Source of the DNA: Petrolisthes cinctipes
Taxonomy: Eukaryota > Arthropoda > Malacostraca > Decapoda > Porcellanidae
Length of the DNA stretch: 64,000 bases
Assembly: GCA_033782935.1 (NCBI GenBank)
Contig: JAWQEG010000003.1
Coordinates: 3,608,501 to 3,672,500, forward strand
Direction: 5' to 3'
The notes beneath the pieces are model-generated. The model saw only the letters and a list, made by a program, of their open reading frames with translations. It searched no databases and was not told the DNA's origin. The stretch's first letter is position 1. Each line of letters starts with the position of its first letter. The translations under genes and the position numbers were made by a program. Shown piece by piece: positions 11,413 through 26,054 of this stretch.

Positions 11413-14063
11413 GTACATGCCTACTCCGTGTTAGAGCATTTTCAATATACAGGCCAAAAACATACTGAAAATCGATCTTTTAGGTCCCCAAAAGTCGATA
11501 TGTGCATGCATCTTCAGTACCCGTTTATATCTCAAATTCCGGCTCAAAACACCCGAAAATTCGATATTTTGGGGTCCCAGAAGCGATCTGTACATGCCTA
11601 CTCCGTGTTAGAGTATTTTCAAAATACATGCCCAAAACATGCTGAAAATCGATATTTTAGATGCCCAAAGTCAATATGTGCATGTATCTTCTGTACCCGT
11701 TTATATCTCAAATTCAGGCTCAAAACACCCGAAAATTCAATATTTTGGGGTCCCAGAAGCAATCTGTACATGCCTACTCAGTGCTAGAATATTTTCAAAA
11801 TATAGGCTTAAAACATGCTAAAAATCGATCTTTTAGGTGCCAAAATTCGATATCTAAAATTCAGTCCCAAAACACCAGAAAATTCGATATTTAGGGGTCC
11901 AAGAAGCGATCTGTACATGCCTACTCCGTGTTAGAGTATTTTAAAAATACAGGCCAAAAACATATTGAAAATCGATCTTTTAGGTGCCCAAAAGTCGATA
12001 TGTGCATGCATCTTCTGTACCCGTTTATATCTCAAATTCAGGCTCATAACACCCGAAAATTCGATATTTTTGGGTCCTTGAAGCGATCTGTACATGCCTA
12101 CTCAGTGCTAGAATGTTTTCAAAATATAGGCTCAAAACATGCTCAAAATCGATATCTTAGGTGCCTAAAAGTCGATATGTGCATGCATCTTCTGTACTCG
12201 TTTATATCTCAAATTCAAGCTCAAAACACCCGAAAATTCGATATTATGGGGTCCCAGAAGCGATCTGTACATGTCTACTCAGTGCTAGAATATTTTCAAA
12301 ATATAGGCTCAAAACATGCTAAAAATCGATATTTTAGGTGCGTAAAGGCGATATCTCAAATTTAGGCCCTAAACACCCAAAAATTCGATATTTTGGGGTC
12401 CCAGAAGCGATCTGTACATTCCTACTCCGTGGCAGAGTATTTTCAAAATACAGGCCAAAAACATACTGAAAATCGATCTTTTAGGTGCCCAAAAGTCGAC
12501 ATGTGCATGTATCTTCTGTACCCGATTATATCTCAAATTCAGGCTCATAACACCCGAAAATTCGATATTTTTGGGTCCTAGAAGCGATCTGTACATGCCT
12601 ACTCAGTGCTAGAATGTTTTCAAAATATAGGGTCAAAACATGCTCAAAATCGATATCTTAGGTCCCCAAAAGTCGATATGTGCATGCATCTTCTGTACTC
12701 GTTTATATCTCAAATTCAAGCTCTAAACACCCGAAAATTCGATATTATGGGGTCCCAGAAGCGATCTGTACATGCCTACTCAGTGCTAGAATATTTTCAA
12801 AATATAGGCTCAAAACATGCTAAAAATCGATATTTTAGGTGCGTAAAGGCGATATCTCAAATTTAGGCCCAAAACACCCAAAAATTCGATATTTTGGGGT
12901 CCCAGAAGCGATCTGTACATGCCTACTCCGTGTTAGAGTATTTTCAAAATACAGGCCCAAAACATGCTCAAAATCGATGTTATATTTGCCAAAAAGTCGA
13001 TATGTGCATTAATCTTCAATACCCGTTTATATCTCAAATTCAGGCTCAAAACACCCGAAAATTCGATATTTTGGGGTCCCAGAAGCGATCTCTACATGCC
13101 TACTCCGTCTTAGAGTATTTTCAAAATACATGCCCAAAATATGCTGAAAATCGATATTTTAGATGCCCAAAGTCAATATGTGCATGTATCTTCTGTACCC
13201 GTTTATATCTCAAATTCAGGCTCAAAACACCCGAAAATTCAATATTTGGGGGTCCCAGAAGCAATCTGTACATGCCTACTCAGTGCTAGAATATTTTCAA
13301 AATATAGGCTAAAAACATGCTAAAAATCGATATTTTAGGTGCCAAAAAGTCGATATCTCAAATTAAGGCCCAAAACACCCAAAATTCGATATTTAGGGGT
13401 CCCAGAAGCGATCTGTACATGCCTACTCCGTGTTAGAGTATTTTCAAAATACAGGCCAAAAACATACTAAAAATCGATCTTTTAGGTGCCCAAAAGTCGA
13501 TATGTGCATGTATCTTCTGTACCCGTTTATATCTCAAATTAAGGCTCATAACACCCGAAAATTCGATAATTTTGGGTCCTAGAAGCGATCTGTACATGCC
13601 TACTCAGTGCTAGAATGTTTTCAAAATATAGGCTCAAAACATGCTCAAAATCGATATTTTAGGTGCGTAAAGGCGATATCTCAAATTTATGCCCAAAACA
13701 CCCAAAAATTCGATATTTTTGGGTCCTAGAAGCGATCTGTACATGCCTACTCAGTGCTAGAATGTTTTCAAAATATAGGTTTTAAACATGCTCAAAATCG
13801 ATATTTTAGGTACCCAAAAGTCGATATGTGCATGCATCTTCTGTACCCGTTTATATCTCAAATTCAGGTTCAAAACACCCGAAAATTCAATATTTTGGGG
13901 TCCCAGAAGCAATCTGTACATCCCTACTCAGTGCTAGAATATTTTCAAAATATAGGCTAAAAACATGCTAAAAATCGATATTTTAGGCGCCAAAAAGTCG
14001 ATATCTCAAATTCAGTCCCAAAACACCCGAAAATTCGATATTTAGGGGTCCCAGAAGGGATCT
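11413..14063 (+). repeat. HOR-B unit, copy 3, extended to 2,651 bp
   Basis: Follows copies 1 and 2 at +2,003 bp to about 13,414 (T at 12,274, G at 13,249 as private differences; one base missing in acacccaaaattcg near 13,380). An extra L-S-L-S stretch of 177, 147, 177 and 148 bp then follows before the next gaagggatctg at 14,063. The tail near 13,754-14,063 resembles 7,097-7,406. Confidence 0.88.
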
Positions 14064-16745
14064 GTACATGCCTACTCCGTGTTAGAGCATTTTCAAAATA
14101 CAGGCCAAAAACATACTGAAAATCGATCTTTTAGGTCCCCAAAAGTCGATATGTGCATGCATCTTCAGTACCCGTTTATATCTCAAATTCCGGCTCAAAA
14201 CACCCGAAAATTCGATATTTTGGGGTCCCAGAAGCGATCTGTACATGCCTACTCCGTGTTAGAGTATTTTCAAAATACATGCCCAAAACATGCTCAAAAT
14301 CGATATTTTAGATGCCCAAAGTCAATATGTGCATGTATCTTCTGTACCCGTTTATATCTCAAATTCAGGCTCAAAACACCCGAAAATTCAATATTTTGGG
14401 GTCCCAGAAGCAATCTGTACATGCCTACTCAGTGCTAGAATATTTTCAAAATATAGGCTAAAAACATGCTAAAAATCGATCTTTTAGGTGCCAAAATTCG
14501 ATATCTAAAATTCAGTCCCAAAACACCAGAAAATTCGATATTTAGGGGTCCCAGAAGCGATCTGTACATGCCTACTCCGTGTTAGAGTATTTTAAAAATA
14601 CAGGCCAAAAACATATTGAAAATCGATCTTTTAGGTGCCCAAAAGTCGATATGTGCATGCATCTTCTGTACCCGTTTATATCTCAAATTCAGGCTCATAA
14701 CACTCGAAAATTCGATATTTTTGGGTCCTTGAAGCGATCTGTACATGCCTACTCAGTGCTAGAATGTTTTCAAAATATAGGCTCAAAACATGCTCAAAAT
14801 CGATATCTTAGGTGCCTAAAAGTCGATATGTGCATGCATCTTCTGTACTCGTTTATATCTCAAATTCAAGCTCAAAACACCCGAAAATTCGATATTATGG
14901 GGTCCCAGAAGCGATCTGTACATGCCTACTCAGTGCTAGAATATTTTCAAAATATAGGCTCAAAACATGCTAAAAATCGATATTTTAGGTGCGTAAAGGC
15001 GATATCTCAAATTTAGGCCCTAAACACCCAAAAATTCGATATTTTGGGGTCCCAGAAGCGATCTGTACATGCCTAATCCGTGGTAGAGTATTTTCAAAAT
15101 ACAGGCCAAAAACATACTGAAAATCGATCTTTTAGGTGCCCAAAAGTCGACATGTGCATGCATCTTCTGTACCCGATTATATCTCAAATTCAGGCTCATA
15201 ACACCCGAAAATTCGATATTTTTGGGTCCTAGAAGCGATCTGTACATGCCTACTCAGTGCTAGAATGTTTTCAAAATATAGGGTCAAAACATTCTCAAAA
15301 TCGATATCTTAGGTCCCCAAAAGTCGATATGTGCATGCATCTTCTGTACTCGTTTATATCTCAAATTCAAGCTCTAAACACCCGAAAATTCGATATTATG
15401 GGGTCCCAGAAGCGATCTGTACATGCCTACTCAGTGCTAGAATATTTTCAAAATATAGGCTCAAAACATGCTAAAAATCGATATTTTAGGTGCGTAAAGG
15501 CGATATCTCAAATTTAGGCCCAAAACACCCAAAAATTCGATATTTTGGGGTCCCAGAAGCGATCTGTACATGCCTACTCCGTGTTAGAGTATTTTCAAAA
15601 TACAGGCCCAAAACATGCTAAAAATCGATGTTATATTTGCCAAAAAGTCGATATGTGCATTAATCTTCAATACCCGTTTATATCTCAAATTCAGGCTCAA
15701 AACACCCGAAAATTCGATATTTTGGGGTCCCAGAAGCGATCTCTACATGCCTACTCCGTCTTAGAGTATTTTCAAAATACATGCCCAAAATATGCTGAAA
15801 ATCGATATTTTAGATGCCCAAAGTCAATATGTGCATGTATCTTCTGTACCCGTTTATATCTCAAATTCAGGCTCAAAACACCCGAAAATTCAATATTTTG
15901 GGGTCCCAGAAGCAATCTGTACATGCCTACTCAGTGCTAGAATATTTTCAAAATATAGGCTAAAAACATGCTAAAAATCGATATTTTAGGTGCCAAAAAG
16001 TCGATATCTCAAATTAAGGCCCAAAACACCCGAAAATTCGATATTTAGGGGTCCCAGAAGCGATCTGTACATGCCTACTCCGTGTTAGAGTATTTTCAAA
16101 ATACAGGCCAAAAACATACTAAAAATCGATCTTTTAGGTGCCCAAAAGTCGATATGTGCATGCATCTTCTGTACCCGTTTATATCTCAAATTCAGGCTCA
16201 TAACACCCGAAAATTCGATATTTTTGGGTCCTAGAAGCGATCTGTACATGCCTACTCAGTGCTAGAATGTTTTCAAAATATAGGCTCAAAACATGCTCAA
16301 AATCGATATTTTAGGTGCCCATAAGTCGATATGTGCATGCATCTTCTGTACCCGTTTATATCTCAAATTCAGGCCCAAAACACCCGAAAATTCGATATTT
16401 TTGGGTCCTAGAAGCGATCTGTACATGCCTACTCAGTGCTAGAATGTTTTCAAAATATAGGTTTTAAACATGCTCAAAATCGATATTTTAGGTACCCAAA
16501 AGTCGATATGTGCATGCATCTTCTGTACCCGTTTATATCTCAAATTAAGGCTCAAAACACCCGAAAATTCAATATTTTGGGGTCCCAGAAGCAATCTGTA
16601 CATCCCTACTCAGTGCTAGAATATTTTCAAAATATAGGCTAAAAACATGCTAAAAATCGATATTTTAGGCGCCAAAAAGTCGATATCTCAAATTCAGTCC
16701 CAAAACACCCGAAAATTCGATATTTAGGGGTCCCAGAAGGGATCT
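14064..16745 (+). repeat. HOR-B unit of 2,682 bp
   Basis: A 16-mer matching the preceding 2,651-bp unit, for example 15,545 with 12,894. Near 16,243-16,420 a 177-bp monomer stands where copy 3 has a 147-bp one. That accounts for most of the 31-bp length difference; the single base missing near 13,380 adds one. Confidence 0.85.
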
Positions 16746-17560
16746 GTACATGCCTACTCCATGTTAGAGCATTTTCAAAATACAGGCCAAAAACATACTG
16801 AAAATCGATCTTTGAGGTCCCCAAAAGTCGATATGTGCATGCATCTTCAGTACCCGTTTATATATCAAATTCCGGCTCAAAACACCCGAAAATTCGATAT
16901 TTTGGGGTCCCAGAAGCGATCTGTACATGCCTACTCAGTGCTAGAATATTTTCAAAATATAGGCTCAAAACATGCTAAAAATCGATATTTTAGGTGCGTA
17001 AAGGCGATATCTCAAATTTAGGTCCAAAACACCCAAAAATTCGATATTTTGGGGTCCCAGAAGCGATCTGTACATGCCTACTCCGTGTTAGAGTATTTTC
17101 AAAATACAGGCCCAACACATGCTCAAAATCGATGTTATATTTGCCAAAAAGTCGATATGTGCATTAATCTTCAGTACCCGTTTATATCTCAAATTCAGGC
17201 TCAAAACACCCGAAAATTCAATATTTTGGGGTCCCAGAAGCAATCTGTACATGCCTACTCAGTGCTAGAATATTTTCAAAATATAGGTTAAAAACATGCT
17301 AAAAATCGATATTTTAGGTGCCAAAAAGTCGATATCTCAAATTAAGGCCCAAAACACCCGAAAATTCGATATTTAGGGGTCCCAGAAGCGATCTGTACAT
17401 GCCTACTCCGTGTTAGAATATTTTCAAAATACAGGCCCAAAACATACTGAAAATCGATCTTTTAGGTGCCCAAAAGTCGATATGTGCATGCATCTTCTGT
17501 ACCCGTTTATATCTCAAATTCAGGCCCAAAACACCCGAAAATTCGATATTTTTGGGTCCT
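16746..17560 (+). repeat. Bridge monomers before the 3,978-bp duplication
   Basis: Satellite only. Together with the upstream part from 15,545 it recurs at offset 2,654 (18,199-19,945), sharing variants such as ctccatgttagagc, atctttgaggtcc and atatatcaaattccgg. Confidence 0.8.
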
Positions 17561-20500
17561 AGAAGCGATTTGTACATGCCTACTCAGTGATAGAATGTTT
17601 TCAAAATATAGGTTTTAAACATGCTCAAAATCGATATTTTAGGTACCCAAAAGTCGATATGTGCATGCTTCTTCTGTACCCGTTTATATCTCAAATTCAG
17701 GCTCAAAACACCCGAAAATTCAATATTTTGGGGTCTCAGAAGCAATCTGTACATCCCTACTCAGTGCTAGAATATTTTCAAAATATAGGCTAAAAACATG
17801 CTAAAAATAGATATTTTAGGCGCCAAAAAGTCGATATTTCAAATTCAGTTTCAAAACACCCGAAAATTCGATATTTAGGGGTCCCAGAAGGGATCTGTAC
17901 ATGCCTACTCCGTGTTAGAGTATTTTCAAAATACATGCCCAAAATATGCTGAAAATCGATATTTTAGATGCCCAAAGTCAATATGTGCATGTATCTTCTG
18001 TACCCGTTTATATCTCAAATTCAGGCTCAAAACACCCGAAAATTCAATATTTGGGGGTCCCAGAAGCAATCTGTACATGCCTACTCAGTGTTAGAATATT
18101 TTCAAAATATAGGCTAAAAACATGCTAAAAATCGATATTTTAGGTGCGTAAAGGCGATATCTCAAATTTAGGCCCAAAACACCCAAAAATTCGATATTTT
18201 GGGGTCCCAGAAGCGATCTGTACATGCCTACTCCGTGTTAGAGTATTTTCAAAATACAGGCCCAAAACATGCTCAAAATCGATGTTATATTTGCCAAAAA
18301 GTCGATATGTGCATTAATCTTCAATACCCGTTTATATCTCAAATTCAGGCTCAAAACACCCGAAAATTCGATATTTTGGGGTCCCAGAAGCGATCTCTAC
18401 ATGCCTACTCCGTCTTAGAGTATTTTCAAAATACATGCCCAAAATATGCTGAAAATCGATATTTTAGATGCCCAAAGTCAATATGTGCATGTATCTTCTG
18501 TACCCGTTTATATCTCAAATTCAGGCTCAAAACACCCGAAAATTCAATATTTTGGGGTCCCAGAAGCAATCTGTACATGCCTACTCAGTGCTAGAATATT
18601 TTCAAAATATAGGCTAAAAACATGCTAAAAATCGATATTTTAGGTGCCAAAAAGTCGATATCTCAAATTAAGGCCCAAAACACCCGAAAATTCGATATTT
18701 AGGGGTCCCAGAAGCGATCTGTACATGCCTACTCCGTGTTAGAGTATTTTCAAAATACAGGCCAAAAACATACTAAAAATCGATCTTTTAGGTGCCCAAA
18801 AGTCGATATGTGCATGCATCTTCTGTACCCGTTTATATCTCAAATTCAGGCTCATAACACCCGAAAATTCGATATTTTTGGGTCCTAGAAGCGATCTGTA
18901 CATGCCTACTCAGTGCTAGAATGTTTTCAAAATATAGGCTCAAAACATGCTCAAAATCGATATTTTAGGTGCCCATAAGTCGATATGTGCATGCATCTTC
19001 TGTACCCGTTTATATCTCAAATTCAGGCCCAAAACACCCGAAAATTCGATATTTTTGGGTCCTAGAAGCGATCTGTACATGCCTACTCAGTGCTAGAATG
19101 TTTTCAAAATATAGGTTTTAAACATGCTCAAAATCGATATTTTAGGTACCCAAAAGTCGATATGTGCATGCATCTTCTGTACCCGTTTATATCTCAAATT
19201 CAGGCTCAAAACACCCGAAAATTCAATATTTTGGGGTCCCAGAAGCAATCTGTACATCCCTACTCAGTGCTAGAATATTTTCAAAATATAGGCTAAAAAC
19301 ATGCTAAAAATCGATATTTTAGGCGCCAAAAAGTCGATATCTCAAATTCAGTCCCAAAACACCCGAAAATTCGATATTTAGGGGTCCCAGAAGGGATCTG
19401 TACATGCCTACTCCATGTTAGAGCATTTTCAAAATACAGGCCAAAAACATACTGAAAATCGATCTTTGAGGTCCCCAAAAGTCGATATGTGCATGCATCT
19501 TCAGTACCCGTTTATATATCAAATTCCGGCTCAAAACACCCGAAAATTCGATATTTTGGGGTCCCAGAAGCGATCTGTACATGCCTACTCAGTGCTAGAA
19601 TATTTTCAAAATATAGGCTCAAAACATGCTAAAAATCGATATTTTAGGTGCGTAAAGGCGATATCTCAAATTTAGGTCCAAAACACCCAAAAATTCGATA
19701 TTTTGGGGTCCCAGAAGCGATCTGTAGATGCCTACTCCGTGTTAGAGTATTTTCAAAATACAGGCCCAACACATGCTCAAAATCGATGTTATATTTGCCA
19801 AAAAGTCGATATGTGCATTAATCTTCAGTACCCGTTTATATCTCAAATTCAGGCTCAAAACACCCGAAAATTCAATATTTTGGGGTCCCAGAAGCAATCT
19901 GTACATGCCTACTCAGTGCTAGAATATTTTCAAAATATAGGTTAAAAACATGCTAAAAATCGATATTTTAGGTGCCAAAAAGTCGATATCTCAAATTAAG
20001 GCCCAAAACACCCGAAAATTCGATATTTTGGGGTCCCAGAAGCGATCTGTACATGCCTACTCCGTGTTAGAATATTTTCAAAATACAGGCCCAAAACATA
20101 CTGAAAATCGATATTTTAGATGCCCAAAGTCAATATGTGCATGTATCTTCTGTACCCGTTTATATCTCAAATTCAAGCTCAAAACACCCGAAAATTCAAT
20201 ATTTTGGGGTCCCAGAAGCAATCTGTACATGCCTACTCAGTGCTAGAATATTTTCAAAATATAGGCTAAAAACATGCTAAAAATCGATCTTTTAGGTGCC
20301 AAAATTCGATATCTAAAATTCAGTCCCAAAACACCCGAAAATTCAATATTTTGGGGTCCCAGAAGCGATCTGTACATGCCTACTCCGTGTTAGAGTATTT
20401 TCAAAATACATGCCCAAAATATGCTGAAAATCGATATTTTAGATGCCCAAAGTCAATATGTGCATGTATCTTCTGTACCCGTTTATATCTCAAATTCAGG

Positions 20501-21538
20501 CTCAAAACACCCGAAAATTCAATATTTGGGGGTCCCAGAAGCAATCTGTACATGCCTACTCAGTGTTAGAATATTTTCAAAATATAGGCTAAAAACATGC
20601 TAAAAATCGATATTTTAGGTGCCAAAAAGTCGATATCTCAAATTAAGGCCCAAAACACCAGTAAATTCGATATTTAGGGGTCCCAGAAGCGATCTGTACA
20701 TGCCTACTCCGTGTTAGAGTATTTTCAAAATACAGGCCAAAAACATACTGAAAATCGGTCTTTTAGGTGCCCAAAAGTCGATATGTGCATGCATCTTCTG
20801 TACCCGTTTATATCTCAAATTCAGGCTCATAACACCCGAAAATTCGATATTTTTGGGTCCTAGAAGCGATCTGTACATGCCTACTCAGTGCTAGAATGTT
20901 TTCAAAATATAGGCTCAAAACATGCTCAAAATCGATATCTTAGGTGCCCAAAAGTCGATATGTGCATGCATCTTCTGTACTCGTTTATATCTCAAATTCA
21001 AGCTCAAAACACCCGAAAATTCGATATTATGGGGTCCCAGAAGCGATCTGTACATGCCTACTCAGTGCTAGAATATTTTCAAAATATAGGCTCAAAACAT
21101 GCTAAAAATCGATATTTTAGGTGCGTAAAGGCGATATCTCAAATTTAGGCCCAAAACACCCAAAAATTCGATATTTTGGGGTCCCAGAAGCGATCTGTAC
21201 ATGCCTACTCCGTGTTAGAGTATTTTCAAAATACAGGCCCAAAACATGCTCAAAATCGATGTTATATTTGCCAAAAAGTCGATATGTGCATTATTCTTCA
21301 GTACCCGTTTATATCTCAAATTCAGGCTCAAAACACCCGAAAATTCGATATTTTGGGGACCCATAAGCGATCTCTACATGCCTACTCCGTGTTAGAGTAT
21401 TTTCAAAATACATGCCCAAAATATGCTGAAAATCGATATTTTAGATGCCCAAAGTCAATATGTGCATGTATCTTCTGTACCCGTTTATATCTCAAATTCA
21501 GGCTCAAAACACCCGAAAATTCAATATTTTGGGGTCCC
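17561..21538 (+). repeat. HOR-C copy 1, 3,978 bp
   Basis: A long segment repeated at once downstream at offset 3,978. Similarity begins at 17,561, just after ggtcct here versus ggtccc in the partner. Shared private variants include gtgatagaatg, gcttcttctg, ggtctcagaagc, ctgtagatgcc (about 19,725) and ggggacccataagc (about 21,356). All translated segments I compared are identical between copies. The length fits about 15 long and 9 short monomers. Confidence 0.92.
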
Positions 21539-24500
21539 AGAAGCGATTTGTACATGCCTACTCAGTGATAGAATGTTTTCAAAATATAGGTTTTAAACAT
21601 GCTCAAAATCGATATTTTAGGTACCCAAAAGTCGATATGTGCATGCTTCTTCTGTACCCGTTTATATCTCAAATTCAGGCTCAAAACACCCGAAAATTCA
21701 ATATTTTGGGGTCTCAGAAGCAATCTGTACATCCCTACTCAGTGCTAGAATATTTTCAAAATATAGGCTAAAAACATGCTAAAAATAGATATTTTAGGCG
21801 CCAAAAAGTCGATATTTCAAATTCAGTTTCAAAACACCCGAAAATTCGATATTTAGGGGTCCCAGAAGGGATCTGTACATGCCTACTCCGTGTTAGAGTA
21901 TTTTCAAAATACATGCCCAAAATATGCTGAAAATCGATATTTTAGATGCCCAAAGTCAATATGTGCATGTATCTTCTGTACCCGTTTATATCTCAAATTC
22001 AGGCTCAAAACACCCGAAAATTCAATATTTGGGGGTCCCAGAAGCAATCTGTACATGCCTACTCAGTGTTAGAATATTTTCAAAATATAGGCTAAAAACA
22101 TGCTAAAAATCGATATTTTAGGTGCGTAAAGGCGATATCTCAAATTTAGGCCCAAAACACCCAAAAATTCGATATTTTGGGGTCCCAGAAGCGATCTGTA
22201 CATGCCTACTCCGTGTTAGAGTATTTTCAAAATACAGGCCCAAAACATGCTCAAAATCGATGTTATATTTGCCAAAAAGTCGATATGTGCATTAATCTTC
22301 AATACCCGTTTATATCTCAAATTCAGGCTCAAAACACCCGAAAATTCGATATTTTGGGGTCCCAGAAGCGATCTCTACATGCCTACTCCGTCTTAGAGTA
22401 TTTTCAAAATACATGCCCAAAATATGCTGAAAATCGATATTTTAGATGCCCAAAGTCAATATGTGCATGTATCTTCTGTACCCGTTTATATCTCAAATTC
22501 AGGCTCAAAACACCCGAAAATTCAATATTTTGGGGTCCCAGAAGCAATCTGTACATGCCTACTCAGTGCTAGAATATTTTCAAAATATAGGCTAAAAACA
22601 TGCTAAAAATCGATATTTTAGGTGCCAAAAAGTCGATATCTCAAATTAAGGCCCAAAACACCCGAAAATTCGATATTTAGGGGTCCCAGAAGCGATCTGT
22701 ACATGCCTACTCCGTGTTAGAGTATTTTCAAAATACAGGCCAAAAACATACTAAAAATCGATCTTTTAGGTGCCCAAAAGTCGATATGTGCATGCATCTT
22801 CTGTACCCGTTTATATCTCAAATTCAGGCTCATAACACCCGAAAATTCGATATTTTTGGGTCCTAGAAGCGATCTGTACATGCCTACTCAGTGCTAGAAT
22901 GTTTTCAAAATATAGGCTCAAAACATGCTCAAAATCGATATTTTAGGTGCCCATAAGTCGATATGTGCATGCATCTTCTGTACCCGTTTATATCTCAAAT
23001 TCAGGCCCAAAACACCCGAAAATTCGATATTTTTGGGTCCTAGAAGCGATCTGTACATGCCTACTCAGTGCTAGAATGTTTTCAAAATATAGGTTTTAAA
23101 CATGCTCAAAATCGATATTTTAGGTACCCAAAAGTCGATATGTGCATGCATCTTCTGTACCCGTTTATATCTCAAATTCAGGCTCAAAACACCCGAAAAT
23201 TCAATATTTTGGGGTCCCAGAAGCAATCTGTACATCCCTACTCAGTGCTAGAATATTTTCAAAATATAGGCTAAAAACATGCTAAAAATCGATATTTTAG
23301 GCGCCAAAAAGTCGATATCTCAAATTCAGTCCCAAAACACCCGAAAATTCGATATTTAGGGGTCCCAGAAGGGATCTGTACATGCCTACTCCATGTTAGA
23401 GCATTTTCAAAATACAGGCCAAAAACATACTGAAAATCGATCTTTGAGGTCCCCAAAAGTCGATATGTGCATGCATCTTCAGTACCCGTTTATATATCAA
23501 ATTCCGGCTCAAAACACCCGAAAATTCGATATTTTGGGGTCCCAGAAGCGATCTGTACATGCCTACTCAGTGCTAGAATATTTTCAAAATATAGGCTCAA
23601 AACATGCTAAAAATCGATATTTTAGGTGCGTAAAGGCGATATCTCAAATTTAGGTCCAAAACACCCAAAAATTCGATATTTTGGGGTCCCAGAAGCGATC
23701 TGTAGATGCCTACTCCGTGTTAGAGTATTTTCAAAATACAGGCCCAACACATGCTCAAAATCGATGTTATATTTGCCAAAAAGTCGATATGTGCATTAAT
23801 CTTCAGTACCCGTTTATATCTCAAATTCAGGCTCAAAACACCCGAAAATTCAATATTTTGGGGTCCCAGAAGCAATCTGTACATGCCTACTCAGTGCTAG
23901 AATATTTTCAAAATATAGGTTAAAAACATGCTAAAAATCGATATTTTAGGTGCCAAAAAGTCGATATCTCAAATTAAGGCCCAAAACACCCGAAAATTCG
24001 ATATTTTGGGGTCCCAGAAGCGATCTGTACATGCCTACTCCGTGTTAGAATATTTTCAAAATACAGGCCCAAAACATACTGAAAATCGATATTTTAGATG
24101 CCCAAAGTCAATATGTGCATGTATCTTCTGTACCCGTTTATATCTCAAATTCAAGCTCAAAACACCCGAAAATTCAATATTTTGGGGTCCCAGAAGCAAT
24201 CTGTACATGCCTACTCAGTGCTAGAATATTTTCAAAATATAGGCTAAAAACATGCTAAAAATCGATCTTTTAGGTGCCAAAATTCGATATCTAAAATTCA
24301 GTCCCAAAACACCCGAAAATTCAATATTTTGGGGTCCCAGAAGCGATCTGTACATGCCTACTCCGTGTTAGAGTATTTTCAAAATACATGCCCAAAATAT
24401 GCTGAAAATCGATATTTTAGATGCCCAAAGTCAATATGTGCATGTATCTTCTGTACCCGTTTATATCTCAAATTCAGGCTCAAAACACCCGAAAATTCAA

Positions 24501-25516
24501 TATTTGGGGGTCCCAGAAGCAATCTGTACATGCCTACTCAGTGTTAGAATATTTTCAAAATATAGGCTAAAAACATGCTAAAAATCGATATTTTAGGTGC
24601 CAAAAAGTCGATATCTCAAATTAAGGCCCAAAACACCAGTAAATTCGATATTTAGGGGTCCCAGAAGCGATCTGTACATGCCTACTCCGTGTTAGAGTAT
24701 TTTCAAAATACAGGCCAAAAACATACTGAAAATCGGTCTTTTAGGTGCCCAAAAGTCGATATGTGCATGCATCTTCTGTACCCGTTTATATCTCAAATTC
24801 AGGCTCATAACACCCGAAAATTCGATATTTTTGGGTCCTAGAAGCGATCTGTACATGCCTACTCAGTGCTAGAATGTTTTCAAAATATAGGCTCAAAACA
24901 TGCTCAAAATCGATATCTTAGGTGCCCAAAAGTCGATATGTGCATGCATCTTCTGTACTCGTTTATATCTCAAATTCAAGCTCAAAACACCCGAAAATTC
25001 GATATTATGGGGTCCCAGAAGCGATCTGTACATGCCTACTCAGTGCTAGAATATTTTCAAAATATAGGCTCAAAACATGCTAAAAATCGATATTTTAGGT
25101 GCGTAAAGGCGATATCTCAAATTTAGGCCCAAAACACCCAAAAATTCGATATTTTGGGGTCCCAGAAGCGATCTGTACATGCCTACTCCGTGTTAGAGTA
25201 TTTTCAAAATACAGGCCCAAAACATGCTCAAAATCGATGTTATATTTGCCAAAAAGTCGATATGTGCATTATTCTTCAGTACCCGTTTATATCTCAAATT
25301 CAGGCTCAAAACACCCGAAAATTCGATATTTTGGGGACCCATAAGCGATCTCTACATGCCTACTCCGTGTTAGAGTATTTTCAAAATACATGCCCAAAAT
25401 ATGCTGAAAATCGATATTTTAGATGCCCAAAGTCAATATGTGCATGTATCTTCTGTACCCGTTTATATCTCAAATTCAGGCTCAAAACACCCGAAAATTC
25501 AATATTTTGGGGTCCC
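21539..25516 (+). repeat. HOR-C copy 2, 3,978 bp
   Basis: Second copy of the duplication, with no difference found in the parts compared. After the end (about 25,522) the sequence reads agcaatctg where a third copy would read agcgatttg. This gives a clean right edge. Confidence 0.92.
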
Positions 25517-26054
25517 AGAAGCAATCTGTACATGCCTACTCAGTGCTAGAATATTTTCAAAATATAGGCTAAAAAAATGCTAAAAATCGATCTTTTAGGT
25601 GCCAAAATTCGATATCTAAAATTCAGTCCCAAAACACCCGAAAATTCGATATTTTGGGGTCCCAGAAGCGATCTGTACATGCCTACTCCGTGTTAGAGTA
25701 TTTTCAAAATACATGCCCAAAATATGCTGAAAATCGATATTTTAGATGCCCAAAGTCAATATGTGCATGTATCTTCTGTACCCGTTTATATCTCAAATTC
25801 AGGCTCAAAACACCCGAAAATTCAATATTTTGGGGTCCTAGAAGCGATCTGTACATGCCTACTCAGTGCTAGAATGTTTTCAAAATATAGGCTCAAAACA
25901 TGCTCAAAATCGATATCTTAGGTGCCCAAAAGTCGATATGTGCATGCATCTTCTGTACTCGTTTATATCTCAAATTCAAGCTCAAAACACCCGAAAATTC
26001 GATATTATGGGGTCCCAGAAGCGATCTGTACATGCCTACTCAGTGCTAGAATAT
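24878..26054 (+). repeat. 1,177-bp duplication, copy 1
   Basis: Overlaps the end of HOR-C copy 2. Its contents recur at offset 1,177 (25,154 with 26,331; 25,401 with 26,578; 25,654 with 26,831). The length fits five long and two short monomers. Confidence 0.85.
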
